A stretch of 52,376 nucleotides of DNA from a virus, in IMG/VR virus record IMGVR_UViG_3300037486_000387, positions 1 to 52,376 of that record. One strand, written 5' to 3'. Below the pieces are notes generated by a model that worked only from the letters and a program-made list of their open reading frames with translations, was not told the origin of the DNA and searched no databases. Of the stretch, positions 6,844 through 14,163 are shown piece by piece. Position 1 is the first letter of the stretch, and each line of letters starts with the position of its first letter. The translations under genes were made by a program, and so were the position numbers.

Positions 6844-7086
6844 TTAATTGTAATACGCCGATTCATTTTGACTTAGCCCCAGGTCACTCGCACCAAATGC
6901 AAGGCGTGGGTTTGCTTGTAGCATCGCACGTTCTGGGCTTAAGCTTTTGATTTTTCCTTCGATCTTAGGACCCGCCATTTCCCTGGAAGGAGCCACATCA
7001 GCTAAATATTTTCCAGCAATCTGCATAGGTTTATTGCTGCAACTCTCATTATAAACGAACTGCTGCTTGAGAATCATGTGTCTCAT
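6844..7086 (-). CDS. Hypothetical protein, 80 aa
   Basis: A frame from the ATG at 7086 (or the internal one at 7077, MILKQQF) ends SAYYN. Composition (Ala, Ser, Pro, Met, Arg) resembles the minor virion proteins of the window. No motif or membrane segment is visible. It stands alone between the GIY-YIG gene and the plus-strand genes, in the orientation of the virion block. Confidence 0.4.
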   Translation of the reverse strand: MRHMILKQQFVYNESCSNKPMQIAGKYLADVAPSREMAGPKIEGKIKSLSPERAMLQANPRLAFGASDLGLSQNESAYYN

Positions 7087-7168
7087 TAGACTTATTGATT
7101 CTTATGATTCTGGTAGTTTTTAGCTGGCTGACCAGGGGTAGGATAGGAAAGCACTCAAATCGATCCCC

Positions 7169-7402
7169 ATGGAAATTCATGTTTTCACTGGGGAATGGCT
7201 AACTTCACTGAATAAACGCATGGCATCTGCTATGGATGGGGACATTTTTTGTCTTCCAACACCTATGCACGTTCATGCTTTTTTATTGCTGAAGGATTCC
7301 CAATTTCCCCAAAGAAACTTAGAGTGGACCCTACGACCAACCTGCACCGCACATGACAAGTACCAACAAACTGTCCCTGCGACCGGGAGAAATACGCCTT
7401 GA
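7169..7402 (+). CDS. Small protein overlapping the primase start
   Basis: A 77-aa frame from the ATG at 7169 overlaps the first 50 nt of the primase-helicase gene. It contains a His-rich stretch (MHVHAFLLL) and no known domain. The last 17 residues fall in the overlap and look less protein-like. It may exist mainly to couple translation to the primase gene. Confidence 0.4.
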   Translation: MEIHVFTGEWLTSLNKRMASAMDGDIFCLPTPMHVHAFLLLKDSQFPQRNLEWTLRPTCTAHDKYQQTVPATGRNTP

Positions 7403-9875
7403 CTTCATTCCACTTGATTGGCCACTCACTCCGTTAGGCGCCCGAAAGGATCCGTACATCAAAGGATGGCAAGGTAAACCATTTAGCCCATATGAAATTG
7501 AAGAAGAGATACTTGCTGGTGACTGTAAAGCAATTGGTGTTATGGGTGGCCCTGCCTACAACAATCCTTATGGGTTGGTATGGGTAGATATTGATGGGTC
7601 AAGTATTTACACACTTGTTAACGAGTTGGCAGATGAAACAGACTTTGATGTGGCACTACCGCCAACGTTAACTGTTTGTAGTGGAAAACTTGGTCGAGAA
7701 CGTAAGCTGTATAAGCTGCCTCGCGAAAAGCATAAACACTTCATTCGTAATAAATACACTTGGCATGGGGAAGCACCTAAAGAAAAACTCGAGATTCTTT
7801 GGTCCCGGCACCAGGGGGTACTTATGGGTTTGCACCCTGAGACAGAGGGTTACTACACGGCAGAGGGACAAGGATTTGAATGGTGTGACAAGCTGCCTGA
7901 ATTTCCGGACTGGCTTCTAAATGCCATCATCAATAAGAATATTAAGCAGGGGATTCCGGCTAAGGAGACCACCCGTTCTGTAGGTAGTAATTTTGCAGTG
8001 ATTTCTGAGATTAGTCTTGAACGTGACATGCAGTTGGCGCAGGAAGCTATGTGGGCTTTACCTGTAGCAGCATGTGACGACTATGACATTTGGATCACAA
8101 TCGGTCAAACACTCCACTCAACAGATGAATCATTACTTGATGCTTGGGACGAATGGTCCCAGCAATCTGCTAAGTACAGAGAAGGTGAATGCCACACGCG
8201 TTGGCTTTCTTTCAGTAAGAAAGGTGGGCGTGGTCTTGGATCATTGATCCACATCGCTCAAGAACACGGCTGGAAACCTTCGCAAGATCATCGCGCCATG
8301 AATGTACAGGTAAAAACGTTGGCGCTCCCAAGAGCGAAACAAGGTAAAGACCAGAAGCCAAGGAACCCATCATCGGATGTGGTGTCGGATGTACTGCGTC
8401 AAATGTATAGCGGAAATCTCCGGTACAGTCAAGCCCAGGGGACATTCTTCATTTATGAACATCATTGGCCTGGGTTGTGGTCTCAGTTGTCGGAGCATGA
8501 GGTACGAGGTGACATCAAACATAAGTTTGAGATGGTGAAGGATAACTTCCTGCATAACGGCTACAGTATGAATTTGATTAATGATGTACTAGAGCAGCTT
8601 CGTATCACACTCATCTTTGATGATTGGCATGAAGGTAATGAACACCTGCTTTTTACCAATGGCATCCTTAATATTCATACCAGGGAGCTGCTGCCCTTCG
8701 ACAGGGAAATGCACATTACACAACAACTGCCATACCCTTACGACCCAGGGGCAGGATGCGAACCCATTATCAAGTGGCTTAAGGGAGTTCAGGATGATTC
8801 CTGGGGTAGGGTGCAAGTCTTGCGGGCTTGGCTGCGGGCCGTGCTCTTGAGTTGTGCTGATATTCAAAAGTTTGTTGAAATTGTAGGTCCAGGGAAATCA
8901 GGGAAATCGACTTATGCAAACTTGGCACATGCTTTGGTGGGCGATGACAATGCCATGATCTCTTCGTTGGAGCATTTGGAAAAGAACCGGTTTGAGACAG
9001 CTAATTTGTACAAGAAAAAACTGTTGCTGTTCAATGATGTTGAACGTTATGGCGGTTCAGTCTCAGTATTGAAAGCACTGACGGGTCGCGACCTTATCCG
9101 TAATGAACGTAAGTTTCAGGCTGGTAGCCAGAAGCCTTTCAAGTTTAGTGGTCTTGTGATGATTACGGCTAATGAACCGATTCAAACGACTGATCCTACA
9201 TCTGGCCTCGCCCGTAGGCGTCTTACTATTCCTTTTAATAATGTTTTTAGTGGCTCATCCGCCCAACAAAAAACACTCATCGATATGGACGACCGTGGTC
9301 GACCGTTTGGTGAATTTGCTCATCTCCTACCTGGATTGGTTAACTGGGTTCTTGACATGAGCGAAGCTGAGATGCGGGAATATCTTATGGAAACAAATAG
9401 TAAAGTTAAGTTCTTTGCTAAACATCATAGTGAGCAAATTCTAAAGTCTAATCAAATTATGGATTGGCTGCAGCACTGTGTTGTGTTTGATGTGGGTGCC
9501 TCTGCTCCTATTGGTCTGGCAAAACACACGATAGGTGGCTCTTCAAATGTATATGTGAACTGCGATAAATGGTTGTATGCCAGTTACTGTGAGTTCTCGC
9601 GTGCCAGCAATAGTAACATCCTTGGTCGTAGTCGCTTTGAATCCCTGCTGATGGATGTGTGTATGCATCAGTTGAAATTGAACATCTATCAATTTAAGGA
9701 TAGTCGTGGCATGCGTGTTGTTAACTTGGCTTGTCGTGCGGGTGACGCTAAGTATGCAACCTATCCATCTATTGTGGAAGTTGGCTTGAATAAGGAAGAG
9801 TGGCGAGCTCACTACGGAGATGTCTTGGATAGAAAGACGGATGAAAAAATAGAAGACGAAGTAGCTGTAACGTAA
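7353..9875 (+). CDS. Primase-helicase (prim-pol / D5 / SF3 helicase)
   Basis: This 840-aa replication protein has an archaeo-eukaryotic-type prim-pol N-terminus; the catalytic hDhD motif is WVDID at 78-82 (Asp79, Asp81). A PriCT/D5-like middle follows. The C-terminal SF3-type helicase shows Walker A GPGKSGKST at about 512-520, Walker B LLLFNDVE near 557, motif C ITANEP near 603 and an arginine-finger stretch ARRRL near 619. It would prime and unwind DNA at the phage fork. It is the only replication enzyme in the window; the polymerase must lie outside or be the host's. It probably forms the core of the plus-strand early block. Confidence 0.9.
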   Translation: MTSTNKLSLRPGEIRLDFIPLDWPLTPLGARKDPYIKGWQGKPFSPYEIEEEILAGDCKAIGVMGGPAYNNPYGLVWVDIDGSSIYTLVNELADETDFDVALPPTLTVCSGKLGRERKLYKLPREKHKHFIRNKYTWHGEAPKEKLEILWSRHQGVLMGLHPETEGYYTAEGQGFEWCDKLPEFPDWLLNAIINKNIKQGIPAKETTRSVGSNFAVISEISLERDMQLAQEAMWALPVAACDDYDIWITIGQTLHSTDESLLDAWDEWSQQSAKYREGECHTRWLSFSKKGGRGLGSLIHIAQEHGWKPSQDHRAMNVQVKTLALPRAKQGKDQKPRNPSSDVVSDVLRQMYSGNLRYSQAQGTFFIYEHHWPGLWSQLSEHEVRGDIKHKFEMVKDNFLHNGYSMNLINDVLEQLRITLIFDDWHEGNEHLLFTNGILNIHTRELLPFDREMHITQQLPYPYDPGAGCEPIIKWLKGVQDDSWGRVQVLRAWLRAVLLSCADIQKFVEIVGPGKSGKSTYANLAHALVGDDNAMISSLEHLEKNRFETANLYKKKLLLFNDVERYGGSVSVLKALTGRDLIRNERKFQAGSQKPFKFSGLVMITANEPIQTTDPTSGLARRRLTIPFNNVFSGSSAQQKTLIDMDDRGRPFGEFAHLLPGLVNWVLDMSEAEMREYLMETNSKVKFFAKHHSEQILKSNQIMDWLQHCVVFDVGASAPIGLAKHTIGGSSNVYVNCDKWLYASYCEFSRASNSNILGRSRFESLLMDVCMHQLKLNIYQFKDSRGMRVVNLACRAGDAKYATYPSIVEVGLNKEEWRAHYGDVLDRKTDEKIEDEVAVT

Positions 9876-9884
9876 GTAACGGTC

Positions 9885-9896
9885 GACAGCGCTGTC
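9885..9896. promoter_or_regulatory. 12-bp perfect palindrome upstream of the glycosyltransferase
   Basis: GACAGCGCTGTC is a perfect palindrome in the 57-nt gap between the primase-helicase and the glycosyltransferase. A possible -10 TATAGT follows about 10 nt downstream (near 9906). It could be an operator or a short hairpin; no terminator-like T tract follows it. Confidence 0.35.
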
Positions 9897-9932
9897 AAAT
9901 TGAGTATAGTAAAACAAGTTATCCCGTCTTAA

Positions 9933-11183
9933 ATGACAACTAAAAAGAAACTGCTTTGGTGTGGTGACATTGTTGCTATGACCGGATTCGCGCGAGTGAC
10001 TGAAAATGTCCTTGCGCGGCTTCGGGATGATTATGAGATTGTGGTCCTAGGCCATAACTGGTGGGGAGATCCGACTCCTTTGCAGCAGTTCTATAAAATG
10101 TATCCATCATCTAATCGGTTCCAGCAGGCACCGTTCGGTGAGCAACGCATCAGGGAAGTAGTTGAGAGGGAAAAGCCTGACGTTATCTTTACCATTAATG
10201 ACATGTGGATCATTAATGAACAGTACAAGCAAATTGCTGATCTGCATAAGGCAAAGAAATTTAAGTTTGTTGGGTACGCCCCAATGGATTCGTATGCCTG
10301 GACTGGCGCATTGGCTGATACGGCTAATGACTGGGATGCAGTTATTTCCTATACGGAATTTGGTGCGTACGAATTTATTGCTGGTGGTATTACCAAGCCT
10401 GTAGCAGTGATTCCTCATGGTGTGACTCGTGGTCAGTTCTATCCGATGGATAAGGCTGAAGCTCGCAAGAAGCTGAACCTACCTGAGGACATCTTTATTG
10501 TGTTTAATGGTAACCGTAATCAATTTCGTAAGCGGATTGATATTACGATTGAAGGCTTTGCTAAATTTGCCAAGGATAGACCGGATACCCAACTGTACTT
10601 ACATATGGGGTTGAAGGACCAGGGGTGGGATTTGATGCCTGTCTTTGCTCGTGCTATGAAGCGGGAAGGGCTCGATCCTAATGGACGCATCATCCTTACA
10701 GCTCAGACGGAAGGCCCGCCCAACGTCGAGGTAGAGATGCTCAACAACATCTATAACGCTGTCGATGTTGGCGTCAATACTTGTAAGGGTGAGGGCTGGG
10801 GGCTTGTCAACTTTGAGCACGCTGCTTGCCGTGTTGCCCAGGTGGTGCCAGCACACACGTCCTGCCGTGAGATCTTTGAGGGGTACGGACGCATGATCCG
10901 GTGTGACCACGTCGATGTGGATGTCAACTACGCACGGGAGATGCCCTGTCCTTCCAGTGATCACCTTGCGGAAATTCTTACGGATCTATATGAGAATCGT
11001 GAGAAGCTTGATGCGACAGCTGAGCTTTGCTATGAACGCGTCACCGATAAGCAGTTTGATTGGGATACGGTTGCATCTCAGTTTGGCGGCATCTTTGAGG
11101 ACGTACTCAAGGAGGCTGATTATACGGTAGAAGAAGAGCCTAAAAAGAAAAAAGAACGCCGGAAGAAACGTATTGTCAGCTGA
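9933..11183 (+). CDS. Glycosyltransferase, GT4/GT-B fold
   Basis: The 416-aa protein begins KKKLLWCGDIVAMTGFARV, the glycine-rich N-terminal loop of GT-B enzymes. Its C-terminal half carries IVFNGNRNQFRKR and the nucleotide-sugar signature GEGWGLVNFEH (about 285-296), an E-x7-E motif of family GT4. It ends in a Lys/Arg-rich tail. It transfers an activated sugar to an unknown acceptor: phage DNA, a virion protein or host surface glycan. A strong terminator follows 40 nt downstream, so it ends the transcript that begins at or before the primase. Confidence 0.85.
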   Translation: MTTKKKLLWCGDIVAMTGFARVTENVLARLRDDYEIVVLGHNWWGDPTPLQQFYKMYPSSNRFQQAPFGEQRIREVVEREKPDVIFTINDMWIINEQYKQIADLHKAKKFKFVGYAPMDSYAWTGALADTANDWDAVISYTEFGAYEFIAGGITKPVAVIPHGVTRGQFYPMDKAEARKKLNLPEDIFIVFNGNRNQFRKRIDITIEGFAKFAKDRPDTQLYLHMGLKDQGWDLMPVFARAMKREGLDPNGRIILTAQTEGPPNVEVEMLNNIYNAVDVGVNTCKGEGWGLVNFEHAACRVAQVVPAHTSCREIFEGYGRMIRCDHVDVDVNYAREMPCPSSDHLAEILTDLYENREKLDATAELCYERVTDKQFDWDTVASQFGGIFEDVLKEADYTVEEEPKKKKERRKKRIVS

Positions 11184-11222
11184 ACTGGAAGTAGTTACGC
11201 ACCGCAGAATGGTCGCTCAAAT

Positions 11223-11247
11223 CCCTTGCTACGGCAGGGGGTTTTTT
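11223..11247 (+). terminator. Rho-independent terminator
   Basis: Stem CCCTTGC/GCAGGGG (7 pairs, one G-U) closes a TACG tetraloop and is followed by GTTTTTT. It ends the primase/glycosyltransferase transcript. Confidence 0.85.
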
Positions 11248-11294
11248 ATTTGTTGACTCAGTCTCAGGTTGGGACCAGGATGCGATACAGAGAA

Positions 11295-11459
11295 TGCAGA
11301 CTTTGGGGGGTGTTTTATTCCCCTATAAGCCAAATGACGCCGCTGTCGCACAATGTATGTGTCTTATGGGACTCAGGTGAGAAACACGTACACTTTGCGA
11401 CAGCGGCGTCATTTGGCTCTAGACTAAATAAAATTAACCCAAAGTACGCAAAGTCTGCA
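11295..11459. repeat. 165-nt imperfect hairpin with nested inverted repeats
   Basis: Three nested inverted repeats share one centre: an outer perfect 11-bp repeat (11295-11305 with 11449-11459, TGCAGACTTTG), a perfect 23-bp repeat (11328-11350 with 11396-11418), and an inner 8-bp repeat with one G-T pair (11355-11362 with 11384-11391). The arms between the outer and middle repeats also pair partly (GGG/CCC and TTTTATT-like text). The hairpin sits between a terminator and the ATG of the HNH-like gene. It could be a non-coding RNA, a recombination or replication site, or part of a mobile unit with that gene. Confidence 0.85.
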
Positions 11460-11468
11460 CAGGCACCC

Positions 11469-12155
11469 ATGGCAAACGTCCACCGACAGGTCAAAAACGT
11501 AGTTGAGCAGGCCGCTTTCAGGTATGTACAGCTGATCGAGCAGCTCACCGAGTCTCAACTTGAGTCTCATGGGTATCATCATGGGTACTATTGCCCCCAC
11601 GGGCATACCATCAGGGACTCAACCAACCACTGGTGTTACTTCTGTGTCAAAAAAATCCTTAGCAACAACTGCGGCTTTGACATCAACTTTCTCCACAATG
11701 ATTACAAACTGAAATATTTGAAGCTTTGGAAGCGTGTTGAGGTCGGTCATTCAGAAGACTGTTGGACCATCACTGCCCCTGGTACCTACAGCCCCAAGCG
11801 TGTGTGTATGCCCTCCTACCGGGCTCAGTACAGCCATCAGAAGGCTGAGAACGTGACCATCCCCAAGGCGATCTACCAGTGCGCCTGGGGGGACGTGGGG
11901 TCCATGGTTGTCACGCGGGCCTGCGGGAACCCAAAGTGTGGTAACCCCTTACACATGGTCTCAAGTTGGAATCGTTCGTTCTCACCTGAGAAAGTCCACC
12001 CATTTGAAATTGAATTCAAAGCAGAAAAGCTGATGCAAATCAGTCGGGCGCGACTGTTAAACCGTGAGCAGGAAATTATTACACAAGATTACAAACCAAC
12101 AATTACGCATCCGCTAAATGTTAGGGAAGTCCCCGATTATGATGAGGGAGGCTAA
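11469..12155 (+). CDS. HNH-like zinc-finger protein
   Basis: From the ATG at 11469 the protein has 228 aa. A first zinc-binding region is CPHGH...HWCYFC. A second is the HNH-like core ACGNPKCGNPLHM near residues 155-167, where Cys-x4-Cys-x3-Pro-x-His matches the CxNxxCxNPxH pattern of many phage HNH proteins. The longer frame to 11226 starts inside the terminator and runs through the hairpin, so I reject that start. It may be a homing endonuclease associated with the hairpin just upstream, or a structural zinc protein. Confidence 0.6.
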   Translation: MANVHRQVKNVVEQAAFRYVQLIEQLTESQLESHGYHHGYYCPHGHTIRDSTNHWCYFCVKKILSNNCGFDINFLHNDYKLKYLKLWKRVEVGHSEDCWTITAPGTYSPKRVCMPSYRAQYSHQKAENVTIPKAIYQCAWGDVGSMVVTRACGNPKCGNPLHMVSSWNRSFSPEKVHPFEIEFKAEKLMQISRARLLNREQEIITQDYKPTITHPLNVREVPDYDEGG

Positions 12156-12174
12156 CTATTAATAAGTGTAAATA

Positions 12175-12831
12175 ATGCGTACCAACCAACAAAGCCAAAG
12201 GCAACGCACTAAAAATAATCCTTTAAATCTTGGCTTGTTTAGCGTAACTTCTTCGCGTCTTCTAAAAGGAACACTTGGTCCTACGTTCCAGGTTGTTGGG
12301 CGAGCTGATACTTGGGACACATCTAACGGAGGTTATGGCGGCGGCACTTACAACCATTGGTTCGAAGTTAATTTAGAAACAGAAGCCTGGATTGTTGTAA
12401 GAAAACAAGGACCACGTCCTAAGTATATTCAAGTTTCTTTTTATGATTTAAACAAAAACCCAATTGAACCACGCAATATTTTTGATAAGGATAGTATCGA
12501 AGTTACAGTAAACGGGGTGGCTACTTATCCTTACGTCGGGCGTGCAATGAACGCTCAGTCTTATCTGTATAATAATTTTGATCCTAATGCTGTTGACAAA
12601 GGCGATAATCGTTATTTTCGTTTACCAGCTGGTGCGTATTTAATTTGTATAGCAACAACCCGCAATGAACTTTTAGACTACATAGTAGAATTAGTCATTG
12701 AGATTGAAGCTGGTTTATCCCAATACTTACTCGAAACAGGAATCGGAAATTATCTTGTTTTTGAATCAGCTACAGATGATGCCGGCCTTTCAAATCCTGA
12801 GAACTATATTTATTTTGATGGTTCCGCATGA
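12175..12831 (+). CDS. Probable virion or fibre-associated protein, 218 aa
   Basis: A basic N-terminus is followed by a beta-rich protein with FEVNLETEAWIVVRK, YIQVSFYDLNKNPIEP and YFRLPAGAYLICIATT, resembling beta-sandwich appendage domains. No enzymatic motif is seen. It is the first of five closely packed plus-strand genes ending at the convergent C39-like peptidase, and the S74 fibre gene lies nearby on the other strand. A structural role in tail appendages is inferred. Confidence 0.5.
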   Translation: MRTNQQSQRQRTKNNPLNLGLFSVTSSRLLKGTLGPTFQVVGRADTWDTSNGGYGGGTYNHWFEVNLETEAWIVVRKQGPRPKYIQVSFYDLNKNPIEPRNIFDKDSIEVTVNGVATYPYVGRAMNAQSYLYNNFDPNAVDKGDNRYFRLPAGAYLICIATTRNELLDYIVELVIEIEAGLSQYLLETGIGNYLVFESATDDAGLSNPENYIYFDGSA

Positions 12832-13052
12832 TTAAAGCTAATGAGATTACAACGACACAAAAAGGTTTGTACGACTTTTTTGCCCCAGGGAATGATCCTC
12901 AAACTGCGTTTGATTCCGTGGATCAAGACTGGCTCGGGCTGCATATGGTTGACGAGCATGGCAGTGGGAAAAAGCATGAAGCAAATAAATCAATGGATGA
13001 ATCGCCGTTCGACTACCAGAGTCTGCCGTCTGGATTCGTCTTTGACTGGTAG
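12828..13052 (+). CDS. Hypothetical acidic protein, 74 aa
   Basis: The ATG overlaps the preceding stop (ATGA, 12828-12831), which supports translation. The protein is acidic and aromatic (FFAPGNDPQTAFDSVDQDWL, ending GFVFDW). Its last 77 nt overlap the next gene in another frame. No family is recognised. Confidence 0.5.
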   Translation: MIKANEITTTQKGLYDFFAPGNDPQTAFDSVDQDWLGLHMVDEHGSGKKHEANKSMDESPFDYQSLPSGFVFDW

Positions 13053-13266
13053 ATTTGGTCCTAAGACCCAAGCTATTGCAATACGTCAGGTGCGCCAGTG
13101 GTTAACTGAAATACCTGCGGGTGACTCCATCTGCTTGCGTTGTGAATCAACTTTGCCAGAGAAACAGTTTCGTGTGTGGAAAAAATGGTTTAAAACCCAT
13201 GAAGATATCCACTGGGAAATATCTGAAGAACACAAAGCTTTCTTTTTTTATAATAAGGGTTGCTAG
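12976..13266 (+). CDS. Hypothetical protein, 96 aa
   Basis: The internal ATG at 12976 (MKQINQWMNRR) is a better start than 12841 because the first part of the longer frame lies wholly within the 12828-13052 gene and looks random. The body, GRFGPKTQAIAIRQVRQWL through RVWKKWFKTHEDIHWEI, is basic and Trp-rich with one Cys pair (CLRC). Function is unknown; it might bind nucleic acid. Confidence 0.5.
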   Translation: MKQINQWMNRRSTTRVCRLDSSLTGRFGPKTQAIAIRQVRQWLTEIPAGDSICLRCESTLPEKQFRVWKKWFKTHEDIHWEISEEHKAFFFYNKGC

Positions 13267-13292
13267 GATAAATTTAAATTACCACGCTTCCC

Positions 13293-13430
13293 ATGGATCC
13301 TGCTACTCTTGCTGCTGTTGCTATTGCTGTTGCCGCCGGCTCTGAAATCATCGGCTTGCTTCCCATTAAAGAAAATAGCTGGGTGCAACTGATTCTTAAA
13401 GTGTTGAGGGTTGTTTTCCCAAAGCGTTGA
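13293..13430 (+). CDS. 45-aa single-pass membrane protein
   Basis: A short frame starting MDPATLAAVAIAVAAGSEII has a hydrophobic Ala/Val/Ile segment at residues 5-23 followed by a basic tail (LKVLRVVFPKR). Small proteins of this shape occur in cyanophages, and a holin or membrane-anchor role is possible. Its stop overlaps the TTG start of the next gene by 4 nt. The C39-like peptidase is convergent 200 nt away, which would fit a lysis role. Confidence 0.55.
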   Translation: MDPATLAAVAIAVAAGSEIIGLLPIKENSWVQLILKVLRVVFPKR

Positions 13431-13630
13431 AGCAGGCGCAAGATTACAAGTTTGAAAAAACTCTTGCGCCCAAGATTGATCGTGCCATTAAAGACTGGGA
13501 GGATACTCAACCAGTTGAGGTAAAGTTACCAGAAATTATTGAATACCCTGTTGACAAATCAGTTCAAACAGGGAAAAGCCAATTGCTTGGTGGGCCTATG
13601 GAGATTAAATCTCCGTGGTCAAACAACTAA
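13427..13630 (+). CDS. Hypothetical protein, 67 aa
   Basis: This frame begins with TTG overlapping the stop of the membrane protein (TTGA), implying translational coupling. It is charged at the N-terminus (KQAQDYKFEKTLAPKID) and Pro-rich later. Its TAA at 13628-13630 overlaps the TAG of the convergent C39-like peptidase in the tetranucleotide CTAA. Confidence 0.5.
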   Translation: MKQAQDYKFEKTLAPKIDRAIKDWEDTQPVEVKLPEIIEYPVDKSVQTGKSQLLGGPMEIKSPWSNN

Positions 13631-14151
13631 GCAATTACGCACCAGCCAGAACTTGGGCCTTCTACTAACCAACGGGGTTCAAAGTTTTTAAAACTGTAGT
13701 GCAACTTTTTACCGTTAGTAGAAAGATAGGTGCCATTAATTAAATCACAATCCCCCCAGGGATCGTGTACCCAATATCCAGTAGGACTGTATCCAATAAT
13801 ACAAAGGTAGTGACCTCCTCCTTGTGGATTCTGCATGGCGCCATGATGCAGGAACCCAGCTGGTACCGGTTTACCTGCGTCAATTTGTTTTTTAATTAAC
13901 GAACGGCTGCCATTAGTAACGAACCTAGCAGGCAAACCGTAATGTTTCAGGGTAGACAGCTGAGCGTCACTAGAAGTACTGTCGCCATAGCTGAATACAG
14001 TGCGAATGTAGTCATCGTCACCTTTAATGGAAGTAGGTTTGAAAAATTTTAACATCATCGCGCAGCTGGAGCTAAAACATGTGCGGGAAGCATCACGATA
14101 ATTATCCCGCTGACTCATGTAAAGAACCGAAAGTGGATTTTGTTTTGTCAT
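13627..14151 (-). CDS. C39-like papain-fold peptidase
   Basis: The 174-aa protein carries the C39-like triad: a Cys in TCFSSSCAMML (Cys25 or Cys30), His114 in GGGHYLCIIGY and Asp130 in VHDPWGD, with the usual aromatic and Gly context. There is no signal peptide. In phages such domains cleave peptidoglycan cross-links or process proteins. It lies directly downstream (12 nt) of the S74 fibre gene in the same operon, so a virion-associated wall peptidase or a fibre-processing role are both plausible. Confidence 0.7.
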   Translation of the reverse strand: MTKQNPLSVLYMSQRDNYRDASRTCFSSSCAMMLKFFKPTSIKGDDDYIRTVFSYGDSTSSDAQLSTLKHYGLPARFVTNGSRSLIKKQIDAGKPVPAGFLHHGAMQNPQGGGHYLCIIGYSPTGYWVHDPWGDCDLINGTYLSTNGKKLHYSFKNFEPRWLVEGPSSGWCVIA

Positions 14152-14163
14152 TTTGTTTTTAGG

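Noticed and set aside
11295-11459. Retron or diversity-generating element at the long hairpin
   Set aside because: No reverse transcriptase and no template/variable repeat pair occurs in the window.
11226-11468. N-terminal extension of the HNH-like gene
   Set aside because: It starts inside a terminator and runs through the long hairpin; the ATG at 11469 is a natural start.
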